Of a DNA stretch of 64,000 nucleotides, positions 11,916 to 24,637 are shown piece after piece. The notes under the pieces were generated by a model. That model saw nothing but the letters and a program-made list of their open reading frames with translations. It did no database searches and was not told the origin of the DNA. Location of the stretch: positions 26,454,001 through 26,518,000 of the forward strand of contig NC_083384.1 of assembly GCF_031755915.1 (NCBI RefSeq), written 5' to 3'. Source of the DNA: Ziziphus jujuba (taxonomy: Eukaryota; Streptophyta; Magnoliopsida; Rosales; Rhamnaceae). The position numbers and the translations under genes were made by a program. Each line of letters opens with the position of its first letter. The stretch's first letter is position 1.

Positions 11916-13135
11916 CTGTCAAAGCAATAATGTCCCTCGTTTAACTCCCACACGCCAACAATGCAATTTAGCCCCTTTTTATTTCTTTTTTCTTATATTT
12001 TTTTTGGCAAATTATACAGTTTTGTCTCTTGTATAAATATCAAAATAGTTAATAAAAATAGTTGTATCGAAGTTTTCAGAAAACTAAACAGAGTTCTTTC
12101 TTCTCTCTCTCTCTTCTCTGTTTTTCTTTTTTTCGTTTCTTTTCTTTCTTTGGGTTTCAGATTTTCTCAGGTTTTAATACTTTTTTTCCTCATTTTTTTT
12201 TATTTTTTATTTTTACTCATCTCTTACTTTTTTCTTTTTTTTTTTAATTGAAAAACATCTCTTACTTATTTAAAGTCATAATTACTTATGATAATTATAA
12301 CATTTGTCTACACATCTTTAGCAATATAGTATTCATTAATCACAATTTTAAAGTAATAATTATTTACAATTACAATGATTTAATAAAATTAGTTAGTAAC
12401 GTAGTAGCTCAAGAATTATTAATTAAAACAAATAAAACTATACTTATTTATTATTTCTTCTTGTAATTATGTTCCTTTTTTGCTTTATGGACTGTTAATT
12501 TTTTCTATATATAAATTTGTAATGTATTTATTATGAATGTGAAATCATTCCGATATATTGAAGCCGTATTCTTCATATAAAAAAAAAAAAAAAGGCAAAA
12601 TATTTAGTTTAGTAAATAATATAATTGGTGGGACAAAATGCAATATAGATAGAAAAATTTGCCATATACATAAATCTAACAAATCATTTTGGTCCTTGGT
12701 TGGGTACATCAAGAGTGGATAAGTATTGAAAAATTTGTAAGTATTTATATCTATGATTTTAACATTGTTCCACCTATTTCATTCAATTAACATTCCATCT
12801 ACTTCTTTCAATGGACAATATAATTTGTCAAATATCTTAGAACATAAAAACCGACCCTTATTTATATACTTTCAAAAAAAAAAAAATTAAGCGTCAATTA
12901 TAACGGTGCCCTCTAGAAAAATTTCTAGGTCCACTTCTAGAAACAACATATATTACCGTTTTTACCATGTGAAAACTCAAATTGAGCTCCCAATAGCAAC
13001 TGATGGAAAGAAAGAAAATTAACAAGGGAAATATGGAAGGAAAGTTAGTGAAAATTAAGGGAAATAAAATAGAATCAAACAGTTTTTACAATGTTTAATA
13101 TTATGCATAATCAGGGATGTGGAATAATATGAAAC
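11916..13135. other. Intergenic with T-rich low complexity
   Basis: Contains pyrimidine-rich DNA (about 11970-12250) whose short Phe/Leu/Ser-rich frames are compositional artefacts. Also AT-rich text and a poly-A tract at about 12580. It leads into the degenerate P450 at 13136. No domain found. Confidence 0.5.
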
Positions 13136-15508
13136 TTAAATTTTAATTTTGGGAACGACAAGGAGAGAATCTTCCTTCACCATGGAAATAGCAAACTTGT
13201 CAGACATATCCAAGTCATTTGGATCCATTTCTTGTGGAAGAGAACAATCAAAGAAGTGGATCAGGAAAGCAGAAAGCAAGGAAACATGCTTGGCAGTCAT
13301 TGGTAAGCCAGGGTATATTCTCCTTCCTGCACCATAGGGTATGAATTGGAAGTCATTTCCATTGAAATCCAAACTCAAGTTGAGAAACCTCTCTGGTTTG
13401 CAGACTAAAGGATCCTCCCAGTAATCCGGGTCTCGTCCAATGCCCAAATATTCACTAAAACCATTGCACGATGGGAGAGAAGAAGTAGCGTAGGAGGGTG
13501 CAACCTCATGGCTTCATTCATACAAGCTTTAAGATATGGCAAGTTGGCCAAATGGGAATCGGTTATGAAATTATCTTGTTTGATTTCTCTACCAAGTCCT
13601 CCTTATCTTTCTTCATGGATTTTGGACTCATCAACAACTCCGCCAATGTCCACTCAACGCTGGAGCTAGCTAGTAGTGTCTATGCCTGCAACTAACAGCT
13701 CCTGTTCAATAGAGGTCAAATAAGTTTATGCCTAGTTTGGAATTGCTATATATAAACCAATGAAGCAACAATAACCAGCTTTTAATAAACTGTTATTTTA
13801 AAGACTAATACTAGAGGTATACAGAAACTTACCGAAATATAAACAAAATGGTGAGGTGTTATTAATTATTTTATTGGCATATATGTTGTAACATTTATCA
13901 TTTCAATATTTTACCCATCCATATTTATGTTATATTAATTTATCAACCAACAAAATAATAACAAAATAGTTTGTCATGACATTTTGGTGTGGACTTTGAT
14001 AGATTTTTTGGTACCTCTATTACTCTATTTCAAAATGGTTAAAAGGTAAAAAAACTCGAATTTGAATATTTGATAAATAAAATTCTTATTTATTGTAATT
14101 ATGTAGAATGACCAAAAGACATAAATTATAATTTCCTTATGTATATTATTATTACTATACTATTGATTTGTTTGTTTTCTTAATAAAAATTAATATAATC
14201 AAAATTAACAACATACTTATATTTAAAATTAAAATACATTACTTAAAACAAATTAATTGTGAAGAAGAAAAATATATTTATTAAATAACCGTAAAAAGTT
14301 ACATGGTCAAAGAGGATTTTTTTTTTTTTTTTTGGGGTTAGTTTAAGGTTTTATTAATAATTTTAATATTAAAATGGTGATTGTTCTAGAAGCAAAATCT
14401 AAGAAGATACCCCAACTACTTTTCAAATTCTAGCTTTGAGAGAGAGTAATTATTGAAAATTCTTTCATAATCCATTTTAAGAGATCTAAAAGCATCACCA
14501 AATGTAGCCTTAATTAGAATCACCTGATAATTAGAAAGGGAAAAGTGTAAGGCAGGAGAAGAAATCATACCAGCAAAACTATATTAATTTGTTCTCGAGG
14601 ACAACCATTGTTGATGAGAGCATCAAGAAAATCTTGTTTGGTTGAAGCATTACCATTTTTCTTCATCTCCTTTCGTTCTTTGATGATTGTCTCCCACAAC
14701 TTAGAGCCTTGTAAAAAATTTATATCAAAACCCTTCCAGAGTTACCTATCAGAATCCTAGAATGACCACGGTTAGGAAAAATCCCATTGGAAATTTTACA
14801 AAAAATCCGGACTTTTATTGTATTTTTTCTTTATTTTTTACGTATTGGCTTTATGCTGTACAACAACATGGATTCCTTATTATTAAAATTGCAACATCTT
14901 CCCTGTAAACTGGACTTTTCCAAATATTCCCTACACAGCAAACTCATTCTGAAAATATAAATCCACTATTCCTCCTTACCTTATTACAAGTTTCTACAAA
15001 TTTGTAGGACTTTGTTAACGATAGTGTAGGAATACAAATATGAGTAATAATTAGTAAACCATAAATACATTTATATGTGTTGGGACCCCTTCTAGCGCTT
15101 ATTACCTGAACTCCAGGATAGCTCCAGCTCTTCCTAAATTTTTACACAGCATAGGAAATGCATATTTTTATAGCTTATGGTCGTTCATACCTCCCATTTA
15201 CTACAATATCACATTTTTACAACACTTCATGAATATACAAAACACATAAATGTAGATATAAAGATAATAATAATAATAGTAATAAGAGATAGGACAACCT
15301 AGGTCCCATATCCTAAATCATACAATCTACCTTTTTACATCTTGGAAATATGCAGATACAAATTATATCGATAATAACTGATAAATTATAAGACAACTTT
15401 AATAAAATGAATTACATTTAAAAATGCATATACAGAAACAATACTTTAAATTGACAATTGAGGTCTTAATGGTAACCTCGATAACATCACTACAACCCAA
15501 ATCCAATG

Positions 15509-15545
<37 letters not shown>

Positions 15546-15596
15546 TACATAAATATAAATATGCATATAGTCTCTCGAAGGATTTGGATAACTTGC

Positions 15597-15930
15597 TCGT
15601 TGACTAATACACTAAATCGAAGGCTACGATATCTACCTGAAGGCTGAAGTACCTATCTGAAGGTAAGGACTTCTACTTGAAGGCTGCAATACTTGCCTAA
15701 AGGCTTTAGTACCTACCCGAAAGCTAGTATTCTTGCTTAAAGGTTGCAATATCTGCTCAAAGGCTAAGTACCAACCCGAAGACTGGTGCTTTTCCCTGAA
15801 GGCTACAATACCTGCTCGAAGTCTAATATATTTGCCCGAACGCTGAAGTACCGGTCTTAAGGCTAGTAATCTTGCCTAAAAGTTGCAATACCTACTCGAA
15901 AGCTATAATACTTGTTCGAAAGCTTAAATA
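15597..15930. repeat. ~22-bp period tandem repeat array
   Basis: Degenerate units of the type GAAGGCTGCAATACTTGCCT alternate with units containing AGTACCTACCC, repeated about 15 times. The periodicity is clear but the units have diverged, so the array is old. It lies inside the 4.2-kb insertion and has no open frame across it. Confidence 0.85.
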
Positions 15931-18266
15931 TCCCCAAATCCATTAAGTCGTCAATTCGAACAAATGCAATAATTGTACAGTTGACGAAAACAACAACAAC
16001 AACAACAACAATAACAACGACTATAATAATAATAATAATAATTAGGTAAATAGAACTAAAAACTAATAAATGTATTATATAAATAGCACACTCATAGCGG
16101 AAATACATCTGATATACCATATATTGTACCAAGGTATGGTCTCATGATATCAATTATCTGTAGGTATTTTGCTATCAATATAGCCAGGGATGGTTGCCTA
16201 TAATGATCATCCAACCCGCTAGTCTCATAAGTAGTAGAAATATGATACTAAGCCGTTCATGAGCCAAATCATGTCGTTACCCCTGGTATGGTATAGTACA
16301 CCTGACACATAACATGATATAATATATATATATATATATTTATATATCTATAGAAAGGATGCCTGTTGTACCATAGGATATACCGCTGCTTCCAAGTAAT
16401 GCTTGGTGTCCCAATCACCATTTGACAGAAAAGAAGGGAGTAGAGAACCAGCAGACGGCCTCATTGGCATTTCAATGGTTCCGATGCTAAATAACCTACC
16501 ATCCTAAAGCTAAGGAAATGGTGGCTAATGTCATCACAATAGAAACAGTCGTCTACCCTCACTCACCTTAGCGCTTATAGCAATGGGTAAACATGTCGTC
16601 CTTCAACCATAAGGAAGTTGACTAATATCATCTCTACAAACTACCTATCTACCTTCAATTAGCACAGCCACAAAGGACAACTGATTATAACCTGCATACT
16701 GAAATCAATACATAGTGAGAACACGGTACTATATGATGCATTTATAGACTAGATAGTCACAAAAATATATAATAATGAAAACGTCAACTCCTCATACTTA
16801 CATTTTAAAACCTTTAATTCAACTCCTCATACTTACATTTTAAAACCATAATTAAATGTTCTAAACAAATAAATAAACAAATATTTTTGAAATCAAAAAT
16901 ATAATTTTAAGGAAATATACTATGTTAGTTTCATTTAAATATTAATTATTTTTACAACTTTTAATTCTCTTGGATCAGCATAGATAAACAAATAAATAAA
17001 TAATAACAAATAGCCTTACAAAAATCATACGCACATATTCATTTATATACACACATATAAATATAAAAATATAAGCAACATATTTTAATAATATATTCAT
17101 TTTACCAAGCTAAATTTGTGATATTGTGCACTTCAAATATAGGTTGTAGTCAAAATTAAAGTGCTGAAGCATTTTAAAGAAAACCATATACATTAATATG
17201 CTTTTAATTCTACAACTAACCCAATAATTTAAGTTCATAGGAACCGTAGATCGGCAATTACAACAATAAATTAACTAATGAAGTTATTTTAAATTAAACA
17301 TCAGCACCTAAACCCTTTGGAATTTTATAAAAACTCAATTAATAATAATTTGTTAGATTAACCCTTTAAATCCAATTTTTAATAATAACTAAATAAAGCA
17401 ATAAGTATATAACTATATATATATCCAAATATTTATTTTGTTCCAAATTAAACTTAGAAAAATATGTCACTCACAATAATAATGTTCGTCCATCCTTAAA
17501 CTACTGTAAGATCCACTGCAAGTCCCATCGTGTACCTAACATACACTAGAAATATTATTTAAATAACATATATATTCTCTAAGGGTACTAGAATACACTA
17601 GATATTTTAAATCTCACTTTCACTACTTCGGGTTTCCAAAGTTAGACTCAAGTTAGTCCAGCTATATACTGACCCTGAATGGCTTATTGCTCGAAAATTT
17701 GGGGTTTCTCCTAATTATACTCAATTTTATGAAATTGAGCAGTCTATTAACCCCTATCAACCTTTAAAAATGTATATGCAACAATTTTCTTAGGTGGGGA
17801 ACTTCCAATACAGACCAATTCTTATAACAATTTCAAAACTAGCTCAAAAATGGTAAAATTTTAAATGCTCAACCATAATTAGTAAACTATATACCAAATG
17901 AAAGCTTGCAAGATAAGGATAAAAACACTTAGCTAAAACAAACCTAAAATCGCCGCTGGATCCCTCGAATGGCCGGAGAATTTTGGCTAAACTTCAACTC
18001 ATTGTATCTCTCAAATGACTTAGAATTTGAAAAACTGGAGGCTATATTTGGAATCAGGGGTCTAAAATAGAGAATAGGGGTATAGGTAGGGCTAGGTTCG
18101 TCAAAAAATGGCAGAATCGCCAGAAATGGAAGCATGCCTCCACCAGCTTCAAACGCCCAATCTTGGTGTGTCGTCAACAGGCTCGGCAATTGGGCTCCAT
18201 CGGCGTAGGGACATGTTCACATTGGGTGGCCTAGAAATGACAACTTTGATCAAACCATGAAGGAGG

Positions 18267-18268
<2 letters not shown>

Positions 18269-18332
<64 letters not shown>
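18269..18332. repeat. (GA)n microsatellite
   Basis: About 32 uninterrupted GA units inside the insertion in the P450 pseudogene. Confidence 0.98.
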
Positions 18333-18334
<2 letters not shown>

Positions 18335-19214
18335 CCTTTTTCATGGCAGAGGAGAGAGAAAAGAAAAAGAAAAGAGAGACATGCCATGTGGCACCCATAG
18401 ATTGGTGACACATGGTGCAACTTAGGATATTTTTTAAAATCACTTTACATTTTTTTGATAAAAACTACCCGGTAGAGTTAGACATAGAAAAATAGTTAAA
18501 ACTTTATATGTCTATAACTCTTCAACAGAAGGTCCAAATTAAATATGCTGCTAGTATAAGGACTCATATCTACGAGCATTATAATATGGTACATAGGTCA
18601 AAATCAAACTCCATACGAATAAAAAGTCAACCTCAAACTCGCTTGATCAATCTTGATTGTACCTTGTTACAACCATAACTTTCTAATCTCAGCTTCGATT
18701 TTGACACACTACTAGTCTATGAACTTAGATTAATGTGTACTTCGTCATAATGCCTCGGTCAAAATGAAATTCTTGTCATAGAAAAAACTCAGCTATAAAA
18801 CTCACTTGGTCAATCTAGTCAATTCAGTCAAACTTGATCAAAAATTCAAATTCAGAGGTTTACTGGGATCGGGGTGTTACAATTTCCATGGACCTTTTCT
18901 ATTAATCCTTATAGTTCGATGGAGCCAATATAAAATAAAAATCAGATGCATTTGGAGTAGAACCAAATTCCATGATATCCTTCACAAACTTTCCCATCTC
19001 CCCATTTAAACTTTTATTTTCTAGATATATAAAATCTCTTGAGACCAAAATATTAACAAGTATATTAAATACAATAGCAAATATTGCATCTCTAATTTTC
19101 ACCACCTTGCCTTGCATTGTACATAACAATTTTATCATTTCCATTACCTTTTTCTCTCTTGTACAAGCAAAAGAGCATATCATTATGTTTGATAATAGCT
19201 CTCTAAACAAATGG

Positions 19215-20555
19215 TTCATAAGTTTCTCCAATGTTCATTGCACTCCAAGGTTTATCCAAATGAAAAAGTGTTTACTTCCAAACTCTTAGCGAGTATAACG
19301 TGAGGAACATATCGGCTAGACCGAATGTGATCCTAGGTTTTGAGAATTTCGGCGGCAGCAATGGGTGATAAGCCAACAATAACAAGCTGTTTTCCAAACC
19401 TGAGAGAGATGAGGAGACCATAGGTTTTAACGAAGCTTGTCAAAGTCAAATGAAGTTTCTTTCCAATTTGAAGGATATTTCCTAAAACTGGCCATGGAAA
19501 TTGACCTAGTGGGAGTAATGAGAATTTGAACTTAGATGAAGTTTTGAAGCACTTGAGGATTCAAAAATAGGAAAGTTGGTATGAAAAGGAGGAATAGAAT
19601 ATTGCTTTTCTCTGAGAGTCTAGTTTGATACATGATTCTCATCAGCCCATGTGAAATTTTTGCAAGTTAAACTTGGTCTACAAATCATCAATTTAAAGGG
19701 GTGATGATGTGTTGAGGTATGTACCTTTTTCATGCATTATCTTATTTTTTGTATGTTTGAGTGGTAACTAAAATTAAGGCTAAAATAGTAGTGACTCACT
19801 CATTCTTCTATCAAAACTGTAAATTATCAGGACCTTTATTATTAGTCATTAAATTGCTTTAAAATATTGAAATTTAAAAATGTACTTAAATTTATACAAA
19901 TCTAATGAAATATAACACTTTAGAAGGCCAAAATGAACTTCATATGACTCATATAAATTTCTAGTATATTTTTAAATTTTAATTTTTAAAGTAATTCAAA
20001 AACTAATAAGAAAGGTCATAATGGTTTTTCCATCAATAACGATGGTGATGAGAATTTCCATAATATTAGTAGTAGTTAATTTTAGCCAACCAACTTAGTT
20101 CTCTTATTCAATATTTAAGAGCTATAACCTACGTCGGATTATATATTTCACAAAATCAAGCCATCCAACTTCTTTCTCTAATTCATTATTTGGGAGCCAT
20201 AATCTAAGTCGGATTATATATTTCACCATACCCACTTGAAAAACGTGCTAAAGATTTCAATCTTTAGCTTCCTGGATATTTGCAAATGAAGTAGCAAATC
20301 TAACCTGATACTAGCACTGCTTCCCTTATTTATAGTTCCATATAGAAATACATAGTGGATAAGATTTTACAGTAGATTAGGTTAAAAAGAAAACTTAAAA
20401 ATGAAGTCAATTACCAATTTTATCCTGTTGATATGAAAAAAAGTAATTGGTCTTTTAATTTTCCATATTGCCCCCTTTGGCCCGTTATTTTAACTTCTTC
20501 ACCCATGAATTATTTTATTAAAAATAAAATAAAACTTTTTTGATTCAACTTAACT
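19215..20555. repeat. Segmental duplication, partner of 35236-36700
   Basis: The exon 1 5' region of the P450 pseudogene and its upstream DNA align with 35236-36700. Shared landmarks: TCATCAATTTAAAGGGGTGATGATG, the gene-proximal TTTTTTGTATGTTTGA text, the paired GGATTATATATTTCACC segments, and the run ending in AAAAATAAAATAAAAC. Confidence 0.85.
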
Positions 20556-20623
20556 TGTGGATTAAACTTATGCCACAATACAACTGATAGTTTTATTTTG
20601 CCGAGAAATCATATTAAAAAAAA

Positions 20624-20654
<31 letters not shown>

Positions 20655-22639
20655 CACATTTTTTTCTTAATAAAATTTTCTAATTAGTAAACTCTCTATT
20701 TAGTTGAGTATACGTCTTGGATAGAGAAGGCCCCTTTGACTTGCTCATGCTATCCAAAATGATGCTATTATTTTCTCTGTTTAAGTAATATTAAAAGTTT
20801 TATTTTAAAAGAAAAAACTTCTTCATTTTAATGAGTATTAAAATAAAATTAGAGTAAGTGATCAAAATTAATCCAACATAATTTAACTACAAATATTTAT
20901 GGATAATGTACCAAAAAGATAATCTTTAATTTTTTTATCAGATAATATTAATTCGCACAAAATGGTAACCATGAGCATGATTTTATAAAGATACATTGGC
21001 ATATAGAGTGGTTAAACATAAAATTAGTGACATATGGATATATATATAATTTGAAAATAAGTGATAAAAATTAATCCAAAAGAATCTAATTACAGATCTT
21101 AATGGATAATGTACCAAAAAGATAATCTTTAATTCTTAAAAAATGCTAACCATGATTATGATTTTAGAAAAACATTTAGAAATATTTTTCATTCCAATAA
21201 AAAAAAAATAACAAAATAGCAAATTTACAAGCATCTTGCTACTCCATCAATAATTATTTTTTCTAAAAATAATTTTTTTCCATACTATAAAATTTAATAA
21301 CCACACTATATTCTACATACACTCATTTTTAATTCAATTTTTATTATCTACACAATAAATTATACATTATTTATCCTTAAATATATTTAATATATACTAT
21401 ATCAACTTTACCCCTAATCTCCTTTGATTGTATCTAAAATGACTGAAAAAGTAGAAACAAGACCGCATACAATTTGATTTTATGAGCAAATACAAAATCT
21501 TTGTAAGGAGTCAATAGTTTCCAACTATGTTGCAGATGGAATCTTACACATAAATCAGTTAATAAAATAATAGAAAACATTTTTATTGTATTGCTTAAGT
21601 TATATAGTCCTATTTTCAAATTGATCTGGCATTATTTATCTTTAAAAATGAGTTTTATATACTATGTTATGATCAACTCAATTTTGTTTTTAATAGGATT
21701 TTAACTTTTAGTGGAAGAACAAGTCTTTCTTCAAGTATGCATAAATGAACAACACATATCATTGAATTTACACTTAATTTATTTAGCATGGATCTAATTG
21801 TCTACTCATGTATACAAAACCTGGATGGTTAAAATTGTCCAGACCATATTTGTTGAACAAATTTACTTACTATTACATTTTTATTTCAGTTTATATAATC
21901 CAAATCCAATTATTTTCTCCGATATACATAACCCAAACAGATTTGAATCATCTGGGTTATATATACCTAATCTAAATGTTGTTTATGTTTATAATAATCT
22001 AAACATGTTTAAATCATTCTGGTTATATAATCTAAAGATAATTATCCTCTTCAGTATACATAACCCGTTGTATAGGCTATGCATGCCAAATGACTTCAAA
22101 GTTCCTATTTTTTTTTTTTTTTAAACTCCTTTTTTAAAGCAATTCATGTGAAGAACAGATATAAAGAGAATTTAAAAAAAAAATACAAAGAAAACAAATA
22201 AATAATAAAAGAAAGCTAAATAGGGTTAAAAAATTATTTTCATTTTTTTTTTTTGGGTCATCTTTTCATCTTGACTGCTAAATTTTATTATCTCCATTGT
22301 TACGGTTTTTTTTTTTTTTTTTTTTCTAAAACTCCATTGGAGTGCATATTTTATTTTTATTCTATTTAAATATTGAAGCGTATTTATGATCTTTTCTTAA
22401 ATGATAGTTTTTAAATATAAAAATATAATTAAAAACGTGGTTATTAGATTTAGTCTAAAAAAAATTACCATTTTCCTAATTGCATAGGGTAGATTTGGCA
22501 TTTAACAAAAATTACAATAAATCGCCGTGAATGAGAGGTTTCACCACGCGGCATTAATGCTTGCCGCCAAGTGAACTTTTTTTTTATTTTTTGTTGAATT
22601 AAAAAATGAACTTTAGTTTACTGAAATTGGTCTTCTTAT
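20556..22639. other. AT-rich intergenic sequence with A/CA microsatellite
   Basis: Holds an A25-(CA)9 tract at 20616-20659. A local repeat is also seen: the TAATGTACCAAAAAGATAATC text near 20896 recurs near 21107. Several poly-T runs lie around 22110-22325. No gene or recognisable element end. Confidence 0.55.
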
Positions 22640-22867
22640 ATATACATGTTTAGGGTCTTAACAAATGTGTGACTTTATGGTTCTCAGAGACAAATAATAT
22701 GCCAAACTGATGCCGAAAGACAGACCAAAGCCAGGGACGCTATTGGTTTACCCAACTATCTTGTTTGTGTGGCAAACATATTAACAAATCATTTATAGAC
22801 CATCTTAATGATTATATGTGCAAAATGGAAATTAACCCAAGGAGAGATTGTTTAAACATTTTCTGTT

Positions 22868-23025
22868 TGCCATTTGAAGGATATTGCCTATAATATTTGG
22901 GCATGGAAATGGAAATGGGCCCGCTGGGTACTAATTGGCGTTTGAATATTAGACCAAGTTTTGAAATGCTTGAAGATCATTAAGAATAACAGGAAAGGTA
23001 GGATGAGAAGGGAGGAGAAGAAGAT
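22868..23025 (-). pseudogene. Relic of P450 exon 1 N-terminus, copy 2
   Basis: Minus-strand text shows a Leu-rich anchor remnant, then an FQNLV stretch and a degraded PAGPFPFP..NIIGNILQM motif. That aligns with the proline-rich hinge and following residues of the intact P450s. The rest of the gene is absent. Confidence 0.75.
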
Positions 23026-24084
23026 TTAATTTATTAGTTTTTATTTATTTATTTATTTATTTAGTTTGACAATAATGCAATTTAATATATGAATTTCATA
23101 ATTAAGCCCCAATTATTTATGAAACTTTTCAAGTGAAACAATTTGGTTTCTGAATCATCATTTTGGAATGTAATGCAGGAAGGTGATTTATATCTGTGTG
23201 TCCATCACAATCTTGAGTGATTTTGAGATGCTAAATTCATCATCCACTTTACTGTATCATAAAAATATCCATTTGCTTTGTTTTATTACGGAACAACATG
23301 CATATCTCATATCATTATAATATAAAATATTCACCATCTTCACCCTCAACTACTTAGTAAATTGCCCATAGGAATTCTGTGATCTGTATCCCACCTAGAT
23401 TTTCTACTAGATAATTAGGCCAAACAAAGCTTACTCAGCTGTTTTCATGGAGAACATTACTGTTTTTACCATGTGAAATTAGATTCAAGTTGGACTGCCA
23501 ACAGCAATGATGGAAAGACAGAAATAACAAATCATGAACCAGGTAGAAATTGAAATATATTAGACTCAAGTTGGACTGCCAACAGCAATTTGATTCATTT
23601 TGACAGAGCATTTAAATTATGATCAGCATGCTGAATCAAGTAGGGATAACTATCTACAGGTTTATATGCTGCTGTCAAGGATTGCTTCCCAAAATTCATG
23701 CCTTTTTAGATGTTTGAGCAATTGCAGCAGTTTTTCTTATTAGCTTTTGAAATTACAAATGTGAAGGATTTTCAAATTCCAATCCTTAGGCAAAGGTATA
23801 TGTTTTCTAGCACCCCCTTTCATCCGAATGTGATTAGGAAACTGCTTTAAAGCATTTAGTGAGGCAATTCAGTTCTATAATCATCTTATGAATAACCCTT
23901 TTCTTCTCTCCCTTTCTTAGGGGAGTTATTATGTTGGCCCAGAAAAAAAAAAAAAAGAAGGTTGTTATAAAACTTTGTGTATATTTCACTATTGGTATTC
24001 TAGACTAATTTCAAAAGCTTAACTTCCACCACAAGGAGGAGTGGTGGCTGCTGCCATTAAATAAATAAATAAAATCTAAAATCT

Positions 24085-24497
24085 TATTGTAAGTGGATGC
24101 AAGAGAGCATCATACAAGAAAATTAATGAAAGGAACTATTATGAAATTCATTTGGAGTTTAAAACAGCACAAAATGAGCAACAAGCAGACATCCTAACAA
24201 AATCAGTTATGGAAAAATTCAAAAAGTCCATGAATCAATCCAACTCGAGATAACAAATTAAGAAGAATTGTTAAAAAGTTAAATGTGTAAATCTTGTTTT
24301 TAGAGTCAGCATTATTTGCTTTAGATTTTTGGATTTACTTAATCCTTGATGCTAGTGCTATTTAAAAAGTCTAGAAGGTTCTTTATATTACAATAAATGC
24401 AATTCATTTTACCATTCTGATATGAGGTCCTGAACTTAAAAATCTGATTTTCAAAACAATCTCTGAAGGCACATCAGAATTTGCAAATCAGAAAACA
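24085..24497 (+). mobile_element. 3' remnant of a Ty1/copia element with LTR-like end
   Basis: The plus strand encodes a short piece ending in NEQQADILTKSVMEKF and then a stop. ADILTK is the usual C-terminal landmark of copia RNase H. A purine-rich tract follows, then an LTR-like block (24269-24497) that starts TGTTAAAAAG and ends in AAAACA. A matching LTR-like block without coding sequence is at 40022-40251 in the duplicate unit, so the insertion predates the duplication. Confidence 0.6.
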
Positions 24498-24637
24498 TAT
24501 TATGTAGAATGTTCATTTCATACGAATATTGAAGCTTTATGCAATAGCTTACCTTGCTTTCCTCTGTTCTTCAAGTATGCTTGGTGGTCTCTGTAGCTTC
24601 TGTATTCACCTAACAGAAGGTATGGAATAATCTTCAC

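Larger units (their letters stand above)
14710..18881 (-). mobile_element. 4.2-kb non-coding insertion, LTR-type (solo LTR/LARD) candidate
   Basis: The borders are inferred from where P450 exon 1 homology stops and resumes. Read on the minus strand the insert runs from TGTAACACCCCGATCCC to ...TTTTTTACA, that is TG...CA. The gene lost about 10 bases at the junction, and I see no target-site duplication. Inside are a 22-bp-period tandem array (15597-15930), (TA)n near 15513-15542, (CAA)n near 15989, and (GA)n at 18269-18332. No gag, pol or transposase frame is visible. It could be a very large solo LTR, a LARD, or a DNA element; I cannot decide. Confidence 0.6.
13136..19650 (-). pseudogene. P450 pseudogene with heme-Cys loss and 4.2-kb insertion
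   Basis: Exon 2 spans 13701-13136; the 3' end of exon 1 is 14709-14571; the rest of exon 1 is about 19650-18882. The gene is therefore interrupted by an insertion at 14710-18881. Splice sites next to the intron (13702-14570) are still GT-AG. Damage: the heme loop reads GAGRRIYPG, with a TAC codon at 13313-13315 where the intact paralogue has TGC, so the thiolate ligand is gone; frameshifts lie at about 13440-13690; the start region reads ATG GGC TGA; further stops occur in exon 1. Non-functional as a P450. The upstream DNA to about 20555 matches that of the fragment at 35236-35696. Confidence 0.93.

Noticed and set aside
11961..12251. Phe/Leu-rich plus-strand frames
   Set aside because: Pyrimidine-rich low-complexity DNA produces these without a coding signal.
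17944..18189. 81-codon minus-strand frame in the 4.2-kb insertion
   Set aside because: No recognisable domain and no related coding around it. Possibly part of the element, but unsupported as a gene.
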